Part shown: in pieces, positions 1 through 8,221 of the stretch | Position numbering within the stretch: the stretch's first letter is position 1 | How the letters are laid out: the number at the start of each line of letters is the position of its first letter | Assembly (NCBI GenBank): GCA_963709175.1 | Contig: CAVPVK010000002.1 | Span: forward strand, 620,001 to 684,000 | DNA from: JANXQG01 sp963709175 | GTDB taxonomy: Bacteria; Planctomycetota; Planctomycetia; Pirellulales; Thermoguttaceae | Reading direction: 5' to 3' | DNA: 64,000 nt | Notes under the pieces: generated by a model | What the model saw: the letters and a program-made list of their open reading frames with translations, nothing else | Database searches by the model: none | Told to the model about the DNA's origin: nothing | Made by a program: the position numbers and the translations under genes

Positions 1-997
1 CGGCATGCACCTTGGCCTGGTCGTCCGTCTCCTCGTGCATGGCCATGGCGACGAGCCGTCCAATACCCACGCCGGCAGCCCCCGCCCCAGCATAGACGAT
101 TCTCTGTTCGGAGAGTCTCTGCCCGGTGATCCGCAGGGCGGCCAGCACGCCCGCCAGACCCACTGCGGCGGTGCCTTGGATGTCGTCGTTGAAGCTGGGT
201 ATCTGCTGACGGTAACGCTCCAGTACGGCGAAGGCCACGTTTTTGCGAAAATCCTCCCATTGGACGAGGCAATGAGGAAAGACCTCCTTCACGGCGGCGA
301 TAAACGCGTCGAGGACCTTCCAATACGGCTCGTCCTGGAGGCGGCGGTGACGGTAACCCAGGTAGTAGGTGTCATTGAGCAACTCCCTGTTGTTGGTGCC
401 TACGTCGAGACTCACCGGCAGGCAACGCGCGGGATGGATGCCGGCCGCCGCACTGTACAGCGATAGCTTGCCCACGGGAATGCCCATGCCGCCGGCGCCC
501 TGGTCGCCCAGGCCGAGGATCCGTTCGTTGTCGGTGGCCACGATAAGCTGCACGTCCGCATGTGTTGCGTTGCGGAGCAGCAGCGGTATGCGATCGACGT
601 CGTCGGGGGTGATCCAAAGGCCGCGCGGCCGCCGGAAAATATGGCTGTAAAGCTCGCAGGCCCGGCCCACCGTGGGCGTATAGACGATGGGCAGCAGCTC
701 CACAAGGTTCTCGACGAGCACGCGATAGAATAGGGTCTCGTTGCGGTCTTGCAGGACCGATAGGCCGATGAATTTTTCCAGGTCGTCGGTCTTGGAGCGG
801 AGATGCTCGAGTTCCAGGAAGACCTGCTGCTGGATCGTCAGCGTGGCCGTGGGCATCAGGCCATGGAGATGGAAGGCGTCGCGCTCTCGCGGCGTGAATG
901 CCGACCCCTTGTTATAGAGCGGGTCGCGGAGCAATTCCGGGCCGCCGTACGGCGGCGTCACCGTGGGGCCGGGATCCTTCTCGCCTGCGGTTGACAT
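1..997 (-). CDS. NAD-dependent malic enzyme, N-terminal part (cut by window edge)
   Basis: Oxidative decarboxylation of malate to pyruvate, cytoplasmic. About 332 codons are visible and the C-terminal part lies beyond position 1; complete family members are roughly 550-600 residues. The frame opens at an ATG at 997 (MSTAGEKDPG) and stays open to the edge. Family motifs in order are VYTPTVGRACE in the malic N-terminal domain, GMGIPVGKLSLY, SLDVGTNN, the signature FNDDIQGTAAV, and a Rossmann glycine run AGAGAAGVGIG. The glycine run and length suggest the long NAD-type enzyme rather than the short NADP form, but cofactor choice cannot be settled without the C-terminal half. It is a single gene here, facing away from the next gene to the right. 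Confidence 0.93.
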   Translation of the reverse strand, partial: MSTAGEKDPGPTVTPPYGGPELLRDPLYNKGSAFTPRERDAFHLHGLMPTATLTIQQQVFLELEHLRSKTDDLEKFIGLSVLQDRNETLFYRVLVENLVELLPIVYTPTVGRACELYSHIFRRPRGLWITPDDVDRIPLLLRNATHADVQLIVATDNERILGLGDQGAGGMGIPVGKLSLYSAAAGIHPARCLPVSLDVGTNNRELLNDTYYLGYRHRRLQDEPYWKVLDAFIAAVKEVFPHCLVQWEDFRKNVAFAVLERYRQQIPSFNDDIQGTAAVGLAGVLAALRITGQRLSEQRIVYAGAGAAGVGIGRLVAMAMHEETDDQAKVHA

Positions 998-1347
998 GCC
1001 AAGCGTCCTTTCATGCAAGAAAATCGATTCGAGACCGGCGTAGTTCGATCGAGTTCCGGGAAGATCGCCGAAGATTGGGAGCAACGGTTGATCTTCGCGG
1101 AACTTGACCATACACTACAACGGTCAGCCCGAACGTCGCGGGCAATCCCTTATTGTAACTGGTCGCCGGCTCGTCGGCCACGCCGGCAAGGCGCTCAAAG
1201 CGCCCGCTTTAGCGGGAATCCCGGGCACGGCGGGCCGGAACAAGCTCGCGCAGTTCCTGCAAGGAATTGCTCGGGTTCTGCCGGAACTGCGCAGGCTTGT
1301 TCCGCCTGCGCTTTGTGGCGACATCGTTGAAAGAAGCGTGTACTCCA
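998..1347. other. Intergenic region between divergent genes, rich in palindromes
   Basis: About 350 bases with no convincing gene. It must carry the promoters of the malic enzyme (left) and of the transglutaminase-like gene (right). The right half is occupied by palindromic dispersed sequence listed separately. The short frames that cross it have no protein-like composition. Confidence 0.6.
1200..1305. repeat. Dispersed palindromic repeat, GCCGGAAC family
   Basis: A small hairpin (CCCGC-TTTA-GCGGG near 1203-1216) is followed by a large inverted repeat. The arm at 1234-1257 (GCCGGAACAAGC then GCGCAGTTCC) pairs almost perfectly with 1283-1305 (GGAACTGCGCA then GCTTGTTCCGC). A second copy of the same core lies at 33090-33116. 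This looks like a dispersed repeat family of this genome. It could fold in RNA, but no function is visible. Confidence 0.7.
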
Positions 1348-2667
1348 ATGATCAAGACCTGTCGCGCGGCTTTTGCGAGCGCGCTATGCTTGCTCCTCGG
1401 CCTGTTGCTGACTGCAAAGGCCGCCGCGGCCGACCTGGCCGACTATCGAACGGACAAACCGGACACGCGAATTGCCAGCGTGCCCGACGAAATCCGCCAG
1501 GCCATTTTCGTACGGCCAACGGAGACGATCGAGCCGCTCGTCCGCTGGCTCGTTCGCGATGTCCGCGACGATTATCGCAAGGTCAAGCTCCTGCACGATT
1601 GGATTGCCGACAACATTGACTACGACGTCGAGGCGTTCCTGTCGGGCCGGCCCGGCGAGACGTCCTGGCAGGAGACGCTCAGCCGCCGCAGGGCCTTCTG
1701 CCAGGGCTACGCCACCCTGTTGCAGAAAATGTGCCAGATCGCCGGCCTTCCCTGTGAAGTAGTCTCCGGTTGGGGCCGCGGCTATGGCTTTGCGATCGGA
1801 CGCGCCGATAACGTGCGAGAGACCAACCACGCCTGGAATGCGGTGAAAATCCAGGACCACTGGCGGTTGGTGGACGTCACTTGGGATGCCGGTTACGTGG
1901 AAGGGACCGCGTATCACAAGCGGTACGGCACAGGATATCTCTTTGCCGACCCGCAAGGCTTTTTGCATACGCATTTTCCGGCAGATGCCCAATGGCAACT
2001 GCTCCAGCAGCCGCTCACGGCGGAAGAATTTGCGGCCTTGCCATTTCTCGATGGCCGCTTCTTTGCGCAGGGCTTGCAGTTGGTCACTACCGTGCGGCGG
2101 TTGCATCCTGTGGGCGAATCGGTGCAGTTCACCTTGAACGTGCCTGAGAACATTCTTCTCATGGCGAAACTGAAAGGCAGCAGCGACACCGACGCCGATA
2201 AATGCAAGCGGCGAACGCTCATCCGCCGCGGCCGCAAGGAGGCGAAAATCCTCGTGACCTTCCCTCAGGCGGGCCGCTGGGGCGTCGAGCTTTTCACCAA
2301 GGCTCGCAATGCGCCGGGCGAGTACTGGCAGGCCGGCACGCTGGAGTTCGCGGCCAACGCCGGCACGCCTTGGATTTTTGCCGAGACCTACAGCACCGTC
2401 GCCACTATGGATTCCTGTCTGGAAAGCCCCCTCTATGTTCCCTTGCCGGCCGCCAAGGCCCAGGAGTTCAAGATCCGGGTCCACGGGGCCGAGCGAGTGC
2501 AACTTCGGATCGGAGGCAAGTGGATTCCCATGCAGCCCGCGGCCGACGACGCGGAGCTTTACCGCGCCACCGCCAGCGTGTCCGAAGGGACCACCGCCCA
2601 GATCGTGGCGCGGCCACCGCGGTCGGGCAATACGTATTGGACACTCGCCGATTTCACGCCGCCGTGA
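1348..2667 (+). CDS. Secreted transglutaminase-like (KY-type) protein
   Basis: 439 residues. The ATG at 1348 is chosen because it places a signal peptide (MIKTCRAAFASALCLLLG...) at the N-terminus; the upstream extension runs through a palindromic repeat. Residues about 85-180 form a transglutaminase/kyphoscoliosis-peptidase-like domain. The triad is visible as Cys118 in RRAFCQGYATL, His161 in NHAWNAV and Asp176 in RLVDVTWDAG. The second half is a beta-rich extension with no recognised motif. Such exported proteins may act as proteases or cross-linkers on the cell envelope; the substrate is unknown. It converges on the next gene with 7 bases between stop codons. Confidence 0.85.
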   Translation: MIKTCRAAFASALCLLLGLLLTAKAAAADLADYRTDKPDTRIASVPDEIRQAIFVRPTETIEPLVRWLVRDVRDDYRKVKLLHDWIADNIDYDVEAFLSGRPGETSWQETLSRRRAFCQGYATLLQKMCQIAGLPCEVVSGWGRGYGFAIGRADNVRETNHAWNAVKIQDHWRLVDVTWDAGYVEGTAYHKRYGTGYLFADPQGFLHTHFPADAQWQLLQQPLTAEEFAALPFLDGRFFAQGLQLVTTVRRLHPVGESVQFTLNVPENILLMAKLKGSSDTDADKCKRRTLIRRGRKEAKILVTFPQAGRWGVELFTKARNAPGEYWQAGTLEFAANAGTPWIFAETYSTVATMDSCLESPLYVPLPAAKAQEFKIRVHGAERVQLRIGGKWIPMQPAADDAELYRATASVSEGTTAQIVARPPRSGNTYWTLADFTPP

Positions 2668-2674
2668 GCGAAGG

Positions 2675-3430
2675 TCACTGGCTTTTCAGCAGTACCAGGG
2701 GCAGCCGTCCGTCGGTATGCCAGCGATCGCCGCCACCGTTGCGGCCCTGAAGCGTGGTGTGAAAGCCGGCGATCCAATCGACTTGGGCCACCCGCCCGGT
2801 GTGCTGGAGATCGGCCAGGAGATGGTCTCGCTCGGCATCGACGTCGCCATCGATGTGGTGCGTGATCTGGCCGGTCGTATGGCTGAAGCCGACGCTGATG
2901 TCGAACGTTGCCGCGCCGGCCCATAAGGGACGCCCGTTCTCATCCACCTGGTCCGATCGCCAGTATCGCACGTGGTGCCGTCGCCTGGGGTCATTGCCAA
3001 CCGGCTGTTCGAAGGCCAGGTCCTGCTTGCGGCCCCAAACGTAGAGGCTGCTGACCGGCGCCGTGTCGTAGGAGCGGCGGAGGATCGTGCCCGCGGCGAT
3101 CCGCAGCGAGCTTCGCAGCGTGATCGGGTCGGCGGGGAACCATCCGGCGGCGAGCATTGCTGCGTCGAGCTCTTCCTCGCTGCCGATAAGTCCGATGTTC
3201 AACGGATCGCCGGGGATGCGATTTGCCGTCATCGTGATCTGCGGCATGCCCTGCACCGCCGGGTGACGGCGGGCGGCGATCCGCCAGCCTATGGGCAACA
3301 GGGCATAGGCCGTCAGCAGCCAGACGAGCAACGCCACAGCTCCCAGGCGAAAGAGGTGGCGTCGTCGGTTGTGCCGGCGCAGGACCGATTCACGGAGCAT
3401 CGTGACGGGTGGGAACGCTGGAGATGTCAT
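2675..3430 (-). CDS. LssY C-terminal domain membrane protein
   Basis: 251 residues from the ATG at 3430 (MTSPAFPP); an upstream in-frame start would run into the tandem repeat block. One membrane segment lies near residues 20-40 (RLGAVALLVWLLTAYALLPI). It is followed by a soluble domain matching the LssY_C family as I remember it: NIGLIGSEEEL, YVWGRKQDLAFEQ, RRHHVRYW, GAATFDISVGFSH and THHIDGDVDAERD. In other proteins this domain is attached to a PAP2-type phosphatase; here it stands alone behind a single anchor. The role is unknown, and lipid or envelope metabolism is an inference. The downstream gene is convergent. Confidence 0.8.
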   Translation of the reverse strand: MTSPAFPPVTMLRESVLRRHNRRRHLFRLGAVALLVWLLTAYALLPIGWRIAARRHPAVQGMPQITMTANRIPGDPLNIGLIGSEEELDAAMLAAGWFPADPITLRSSLRIAAGTILRRSYDTAPVSSLYVWGRKQDLAFEQPVGNDPRRRHHVRYWRSDQVDENGRPLWAGAATFDISVGFSHTTGQITHHIDGDVDAERDHLLADLQHTGRVAQVDWIAGFHTTLQGRNGGGDRWHTDGRLPLVLLKSQ

Positions 3431-3503
3431 CTGCTTCTGGGCACTTTGCGGGGATCGCGAGTCTTTTTCATCCCGAGTTGTCACTCGATGGTTGGCTGTT
3501 ATT

Positions 3504-3857
3504 ATTGCGTTGGCGCAAGTGGTAATCAATAGTGGAGCCAGATACGCCCCCACCGCGTTTATCGCGGTGGAGCAAAAGGCTGAGCAGCTAAGATGGACCT
3601 CTGGTTACTCCCGTCGGATTTATTGCCTTGGCGCGAGTGATAATCAGTAGTGGAACCAGATACGCCCCCACCGCGTTTATCGCGGTGGAGCGAAAGGCTG
3701 AACAGCTAAGATGGACCTCCGGTTACTCCCGTCGGATTTATTGCCTTGGCGCGAGTGATAATCAATAGTGGAACCAGATACGCCCCCACCGCGTTTATCG
3801 CGGTGGAGCGAAAGGCTGAACAGCTAAGATGGACCTCCGGATACTCCCGTCGGATTT
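3504..3857. repeat. Three tandem copies of a 118-bp repeat
   Basis: Copies begin at 3504, 3622 and 3740, exactly 118 bases apart, and differ at only a few positions. Each contains a perfect hairpin CCACCGCG-TTTAT-CGCGGTGG followed by AGCGAAAGGCTGAACAGCTA. Copy 1 has several differences from copies 2 and 3, which are almost identical, so the array probably grew by recent duplication. It lies between a membrane protein gene and a Gre-like gene and appears non-coding. Confidence 0.93.
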
Positions 3858-3912
3858 CCCGCCCACCTTCCGCCCGGCCCAGAGGGCCGGGCGGAAGGTG
3901 GGCGGGAAATCC
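3852..3912. repeat. Perfect 29-bp inverted repeat with 3-base loop
   Basis: The last 118-bp copy runs directly into a perfect palindrome. The arm 3852-3880 (GGATTTCCCGCCCACC...) pairs with 3884-3912 around the loop AGA. Further out, GGCTGAACAGCTA in the third tandem copy (around 3815-3827) pairs with TAGCTGTTCAGCC at about 3938-3951, so the palindrome sits inside a larger inverted repeat. No T-run follows, so a simple terminator is unlikely. It could form a long hairpin RNA or a cruciform. Confidence 0.92.
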
Positions 3913-4069
3913 GAAATGCCAGTGGATTGAGTCGTTTAGCTGTTCAGCCTTTCGCGCCACCGACGCGAGGTCGGCGGGGACGTTTCTAATTACAGGAACT
4001 CGCTCCGGCATCAATAGACAATTGACGGCAAATATATCACAATAGAATGCTAACCCACAGCCAACGAAT

Positions 4070-4568
4070 ATGTCCAGCAAGTTCATGACCCAATACGGCC
4101 TGGAGGCGATTCGCCGGCGTATTGCCAGCCTGGAGCAGCAATACCACGAATCGCTCGGTCGCGCCGCGCAGCGGCGAGAACGATTCGAACTCCTATCACG
4201 ACAACTTTGAGTACGAAGAGGGAATGCGGCGGGCCGACTTGCTGGCGCGGCAGGTATCGCTGCTGCGCGAGACCCTTCGCGCAACGGTCGTCGCAGAGCC
4301 TCCCGCGCAGATCGGGCAAGTCGCCATCGGCCATGTGGTGACGGTGGACATCGATGGTTCGGAGAGTTGCGATTTGCTGATCTGCGGCGAAGGCGAGGGC
4401 GGGCTGATTGAAGACGGGTGTTCCGTTGCCAGCCCGCTGGGAATCGCCCTGTTGGGGATGGCCGTGGGCGAATCAAGCGTGGCCAACTTGCCGCGAGGAC
4501 CGGCGACGGTCCACGTCGTTTCGATCCGCGCCGCCGGGCCCGCCGATTTTCGCATCGCCAACGGGTAA
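4070..4568 (+). CDS. GreA/GreB-type transcription factor, one frameshift
   Basis: Gre factors enter the RNA polymerase secondary channel through a coiled coil and promote transcript cleavage in stalled complexes. The frame from the ATG at 4070 (MSSKFMTQYGLEAIRRRIAS) gives the first half of the coiled coil. Family sequence then continues in the +1 frame (GENDSNSYHDNFEYEEG), so one extra base is present near 4160 in CGCGCAGCGGCGAG. The C-terminal FKBP-like domain is intact (IGHVVTVDI, SPLGIALLGMAVGE). Corrected length is about 165 residues, normal for the family. GreA and GreB cannot be told apart here, and the protein may be a planctomycete Gre-like paralogue. A sequencing error is likelier than decay because both halves are conserved. 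Confidence 0.75.
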
Positions 4569-4575
4569 TCAGGCC

Positions 4576-5727
4576 TCATCTGGGATAGTCCGCCGCGTAG
4601 GCCAGCCGTCCGCGGCTCCACGTGCGGACAACTTGCGGGCGGTTGGCAAAGTGGCGGACGGCAACCAGGTCGGCCCGCAAACCGGCGGCAAGTCGACCGC
4701 GGTCAGCCAAGCCCACGGCCTCGGCCGGATTCGCGGTGACCAACTTCACAGCCTGGTGAAGGGGAAAGCCGCAGTCGGCGGCAACGCGAAAAGCTGCCGA
4801 CACCATGCTGGCCGGCAGGTAGTCGCTGGCCAGGGCGTCGGCATGGCCGGCGGCGATGGCGTCGATCGCCCGGATGCCATGACCCTGGCTGCCGCCGCGA
4901 AAAACATTAGGCGCGCCGAAGACCGTCCGCAGGCCGCGTGCCCGGGCGGTGGCAGCGGCGGCCAGGTTGAGGGGAAACTCCGAGATCGTCGCACCCACTT
5001 CTCGCATCAATTCCACACGGTCCGCGTGGTCGTCGTCATGGCTGGCCAGCGGCAAGCCCGCGGCACGGGTCCGCTCGGCCAGGCGGTGAATCCGCTCGAT
5101 GGAGCGGCGAGCGCCCTCCATTTTCTCGGCCAGCGCCACGTCGACGTACTTCTCGTCGTGGCCATAGCGCTTCTGGTAGTAGCGGCGGTAGGATTCCGAC
5201 GTAGGGAACTGCCCCTGGCCCGGCGTGTGGTCCATGAGCGAGACCAGGCCGCAGGCCCCTTCGGCAATTAGCGCCTCGATGAGCGGCAGGGCCGGCTCGT
5301 TGGTCACTTCGAAGCGGCAATGCGGACGGTGATCGACCAGGAGGCAGTCCCGCATGTCGTGAATCGCGCGAACGATCTCTGCGGCGTTCTCGTCGCATCG
5401 CGGGCCCGCCTCGTTGCCGCAGAAGGAGAGCGACGGGTAAATCGTGGTGATGCCCGACATGGCCGCACCGCGGTCCATCTGGAAAATGGCAAATGGTAAC
5501 GGTAGACGCAGCGACTGGCGGGGCTCGACCTGGATCTCGATGTCGTCCGAATGGATATCGACGAGGCCCGGCATGAGGATCGACCCCTGCAGGTCGATTT
5601 CCCGGGCGTCGCGGGGTGTGGAGGCCGGACAGACGGCCGAGATGATTTCGCCGTCGATGCACAAAGCACCGCCATCGACGGTTTGATCGTCAAGCACGAG
5701 CCGGGCGGAGGTAATATAAGTTTTCAC
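4576..5727 (-). CDS. phnM: PhnM, ribose 1-methylphosphonate 5-triphosphate diphosphatase
   Basis: 383 residues, normal for PhnM. The enzyme removes pyrophosphate from the alpha-D-ribose 1-alkylphosphonate 5-triphosphate made by PhnI with PhnGHL, producing the PhnJ substrate. It is an amidohydrolase-fold protein. Visible landmarks are PGLVDIHSDDIE near residue 55 (metal-binding DIHxDxxE), PLASHDDDHADRVE near residue 235, and ASDYLPASM in the C-terminal third. It is the last gene of the operon, starting 2 bases after the phnL stop. Identity is certain from sequence and operon position. Confidence 0.96.
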   Translation of the reverse strand: MKTYITSARLVLDDQTVDGGALCIDGEIISAVCPASTPRDAREIDLQGSILMPGLVDIHSDDIEIQVEPRQSLRLPLPFAIFQMDRGAAMSGITTIYPSLSFCGNEAGPRCDENAAEIVRAIHDMRDCLLVDHRPHCRFEVTNEPALPLIEALIAEGACGLVSLMDHTPGQGQFPTSESYRRYYQKRYGHDEKYVDVALAEKMEGARRSIERIHRLAERTRAAGLPLASHDDDHADRVELMREVGATISEFPLNLAAAATARARGLRTVFGAPNVFRGGSQGHGIRAIDAIAAGHADALASDYLPASMVSAAFRVAADCGFPLHQAVKLVTANPAEAVGLADRGRLAAGLRADLVAVRHFANRPQVVRTWSRGRLAYAADYPR

Positions 5728-5729
5728 GG

Positions 5730-6479
5730 CTACTGATTCAGCAAAGTCAGGTCTGCAGGGGAGGGTGCTACCGCGTCGTGCCAGACGACGCCGCCCGTCA
5801 ACTCGATGCGAAAATCGGCCAGGCGGTCAACGAGCGCCCGGTTGTGGAAGACGCCGACCATGGCCACGCCCTGCCCCTTGAGTCCTTCCATGACCGACAC
5901 GATCTGCTCCGCCGAGGCCGGGTCGAGGCTGGCCGTCGGCTCGTCCAAGAGCAGCAACCGGGGCCGCAGGACCAGCGCGCGGGCGAGATTCACCAGTTGG
6001 CGCTCCCCGCCGGAAAAGGTGAAAGGCGGCACGTTCCAGAGCCGCTCGGGCAGGCCGAGTTGCTGCAACATGGCGCGGGCTTCGCCCCGGCTGCGGTCGA
6101 GACTGCCACCCGGCGGCACGAGTACGCGGGCCACCACGTCGACGGCCGTCTGCCGCGGCAGGACGTGCAGGAACTGGCTGACCATGCGGATCTCCCGCTG
6201 GCGGTAGGCGAGGATCGTTTCCTCGGCGGCGCGGGCGAGGTCCACGGTCGTGCCGGTGGCGTCGGTGTAGAGGATCTGCCCCTCATCGGCCAGGTAGGTG
6301 CGATAGATGCATTTCAGGGCGCTGGACTTTCCCGAGCCGGATGCCCCCACGAGGATCGTGAACTGCCCGGTGCAGGCCGAAAATCGCAGGCCGCTGAAGG
6401 CGCGGATGGTCATTTCCCGTTCGTGGAGACGAAAGGTCTTCTTGAGATTGCGGACTTCGAGCACGTGTTCGTCGGTCAT
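5730..6479 (-). CDS. phnL: PhnL, ABC-type ATPase subunit of C-P lyase
   Basis: 249 residues. PhnL is an ABC-fold ATPase that takes part in the C-P lyase reaction rather than in transport. Walker A GASGSGKSSALK is near residue 45. The Q-loop region is followed by the signature FSGGERQLVNLARAL and Walker B LLLLDEPTASLDP. The N-terminus LEVRNLKKTFRLHERE is typical of PhnL. It follows phnK with a 15-base gap. Confidence 0.95.
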   Translation of the reverse strand: MTDEHVLEVRNLKKTFRLHEREMTIRAFSGLRFSACTGQFTILVGASGSGKSSALKCIYRTYLADEGQILYTDATGTTVDLARAAEETILAYRQREIRMVSQFLHVLPRQTAVDVVARVLVPPGGSLDRSRGEARAMLQQLGLPERLWNVPPFTFSGGERQLVNLARALVLRPRLLLLDEPTASLDPASAEQIVSVMEGLKGQGVAMVGVFHNRALVDRLADFRIELTGGVVWHDAVAPSPADLTLLNQ

Positions 6480-6494
6480 TGCTATGGCGGGTTC

Positions 6495-7331
6495 CTACAA
6501 GGCGGCGCTAATCAGCTCCTGTGTGTAACGATGCCGCGGATCTTCAAGGATCTGATCGGTCAGGCCGGCCTCGACGATGCGTCCGTAGCGCATGATGATC
6601 GTGCGGGCGGCCAGCAGCTTGACGACGCCGATGTCATGCGTGACGACGAGCATCGTCAACCGCAACTGCTGGTGCAGTTCGAGGATCAAGTCGAGGATCT
6701 TAGCCTGCACGGAAAGATCCAGCCCGCTAGTGACTTCGTCGAGGAACAAGACCGGCGGTTGGGTGGCCAGGGCCTTGGCGATCTGCACCCGCTGCTGCAT
6801 GCCGCCGGAGAAGCCAGCGGGAGTCTCGTCCATGCGGGCGAGAGGAAAATCGGCCCGTTGCAGCAGTTCCGTGGCCCGCTGGCGAATGAAGCCATAGTGA
6901 CGCCGCCCCTGGGCGAGCACGCGCTCTGCGATGTTCCCGCCGGCGGTAATGGTGAAGTTCAGCCCCGCCCGGGGGTTCTGATGGACGAAGCCAAAACGGC
7001 GATCGCGGAGCCGGCGGGCGCACGCGCCGTCCAATTCGAGCAAGGCGATTTCCTCGCCCTCGTCGCGAAAGACGACCGCGCCGCTGTTGGGCGGTTCGCT
7101 GGAATGGAGGATCCGCAAGAGGGTCGACTTGCCGCTGCCCGATTCGCCCATGATCCCCAGGATTTCACCCGGATAGAGGGCAAGCGACACGCCGCCCAAG
7201 GCCACGATGGAACCGCAGCGCGGGCAGATGTTTCCGCCAGCCTCCGCGCCGGTTTCCGCGAGGCAGCGAGGGCAGCCGCGGCCGTAGATCTTCACGATGC
7301 CGGCGGCATCGAGGATGGGAGGGGCAATCAT
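6495..7331 (-). CDS. phnK: PhnK, ABC-type ATPase subunit of C-P lyase, with N-terminal CxxC pairs
   Basis: 278 residues. PhnK is the ABC ATPase that docks on PhnJ in the C-P lyase complex. Walker A GESGSGKSTLLR, signature FSGGMQQRVQIAKAL and Walker B VLFLDEVTSGLD are present. Between the first strand and Walker A lies an insert with two CPRC pairs (residues about 18-40), which looks like a small zinc ribbon absent from the short E. coli form. I believe similar inserts occur in some other phyla. It overlaps the phnJ stop by 4 bases (ATGA). Confidence 0.95.
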   Translation of the reverse strand: MIAPPILDAAGIVKIYGRGCPRCLAETGAEAGGNICPRCGSIVALGGVSLALYPGEILGIMGESGSGKSTLLRILHSSEPPNSGAVVFRDEGEEIALLELDGACARRLRDRRFGFVHQNPRAGLNFTITAGGNIAERVLAQGRRHYGFIRQRATELLQRADFPLARMDETPAGFSGGMQQRVQIAKALATQPPVLFLDEVTSGLDLSVQAKILDLILELHQQLRLTMLVVTHDIGVVKLLAARTIIMRYGRIVEAGLTDQILEDPRHRYTQELISAAL

Positions 7332-8221
7332 GTTTGCACCTCCGTAGAGCTCGATTCCCGCCGCCGGTCACAGTACTCGGTGTCGCTGCAGGCGAATACC
7401 GTGCCGCCGTCGACCGCGTAGAGCTCGTCGAGATAAGAGGTTGCACTGCCGCAACGGGAGCATGTCCGCCGCGAGCCGTCCGGAGCGGTGAAGTCCTCGA
7501 CGCGAAAGGCCACGTCGTCAAATTCCAAAGGACGCACGTCGGTGTAAGGAGGTACCGCGTAGATCTTCTTTTCCCGTCCCGCCCCGAACAAATTCAACCA
7601 AGGCGACTGGTGCAGTTTGGGCACGTCCCATCGCGGGATGGGCGAAGGGTCCATGATGTAATGCGCGTGCACGTGGACCGGATAGCGACTGCTGAGGGTG
7701 ATCTCCTGGAAATGCACGAGGTCCTCGTAAAGCTTGACGTAAAGCCGCGAATAGTCGGCCTCCGCGTGCATCACCACGCGCCGCGACTCGCGATTTTCCA
7801 CCACGGTCAGCGGGTCGGGCACGGGAACCTGGTAGACGAGGATCTGCCCCTCCACCATCGGAGTTTCCGGGATGCGATGCCGCGTCTGCACGATCGTGGC
7901 CTCGCCGGTCCGCAAGGTCGCCGCCACGCCCGGGCAAACGCGGCGAACGAGGTTGCGGATATTGCAGGCGTTGACCGATTCATCGGCGCCCTGGTCGATG
8001 ACCTTGAGCCTGTCGTCGGGGCCGATAATCGACAGCGTAATCTGCAGGCCGCCGGTGCCGAAACCGCGGGTCATGGGCATTTCGCGGGAGGCGAAGGGCA
8101 CCTGGTAACCGGGCACCGACACGGCCTTAAGGCAGGCCCGGCGGATCTCCTTCTTGGCCACCTGGTCCATCAGGCCGAACTCATAGCCGCGGCGACGCTC
8201 ATCGGAGTCTTTCTCCATCAT
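7328..8221 (-). CDS. phnJ: PhnJ, radical-SAM C-P lyase
   Basis: 297 residues. PhnJ cleaves the carbon-phosphorus bond by radical SAM chemistry, giving an alkane and ribose cyclic phosphate. The ATG at 8221 overlaps the phnI stop as ATGA, so the longer upstream frame is discarded. The glycyl-radical region reads RGFGTGGLQITLSIIG. The four cysteines CSRC...C...C at the C-terminus have spacings of 2, 21 and 5, the same as Cys241/244/266/272 of E. coli PhnJ. The residues needed for activity therefore appear intact. Confidence 0.97.
   Translation of the reverse strand: MMEKDSDERRRGYEFGLMDQVAKKEIRRACLKAVSVPGYQVPFASREMPMTRGFGTGGLQITLSIIGPDDRLKVIDQGADESVNACNIRNLVRRVCPGVAATLRTGEATIVQTRHRIPETPMVEGQILVYQVPVPDPLTVVENRESRRVVMHAEADYSRLYVKLYEDLVHFQEITLSSRYPVHVHAHYIMDPSPIPRWDVPKLHQSPWLNLFGAGREKKIYAVPPYTDVRPLEFDDVAFRVEDFTAPDGSRRTCSRCGSATSYLDELYAVDGGTVFACSDTEYCDRRRESSSTEVQT

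Noticed and set aside
3504..3857. CRISPR array
   Set aside because: The 118-base units are tandem with no unique spacers and no cas genes nearby.
5778..7421. 547-codon plus-strand frame opposite phnL and phnK
   Set aside because: It mirrors two genes of certain identity with ATPase motifs, and its composition is typical of a shadow frame.
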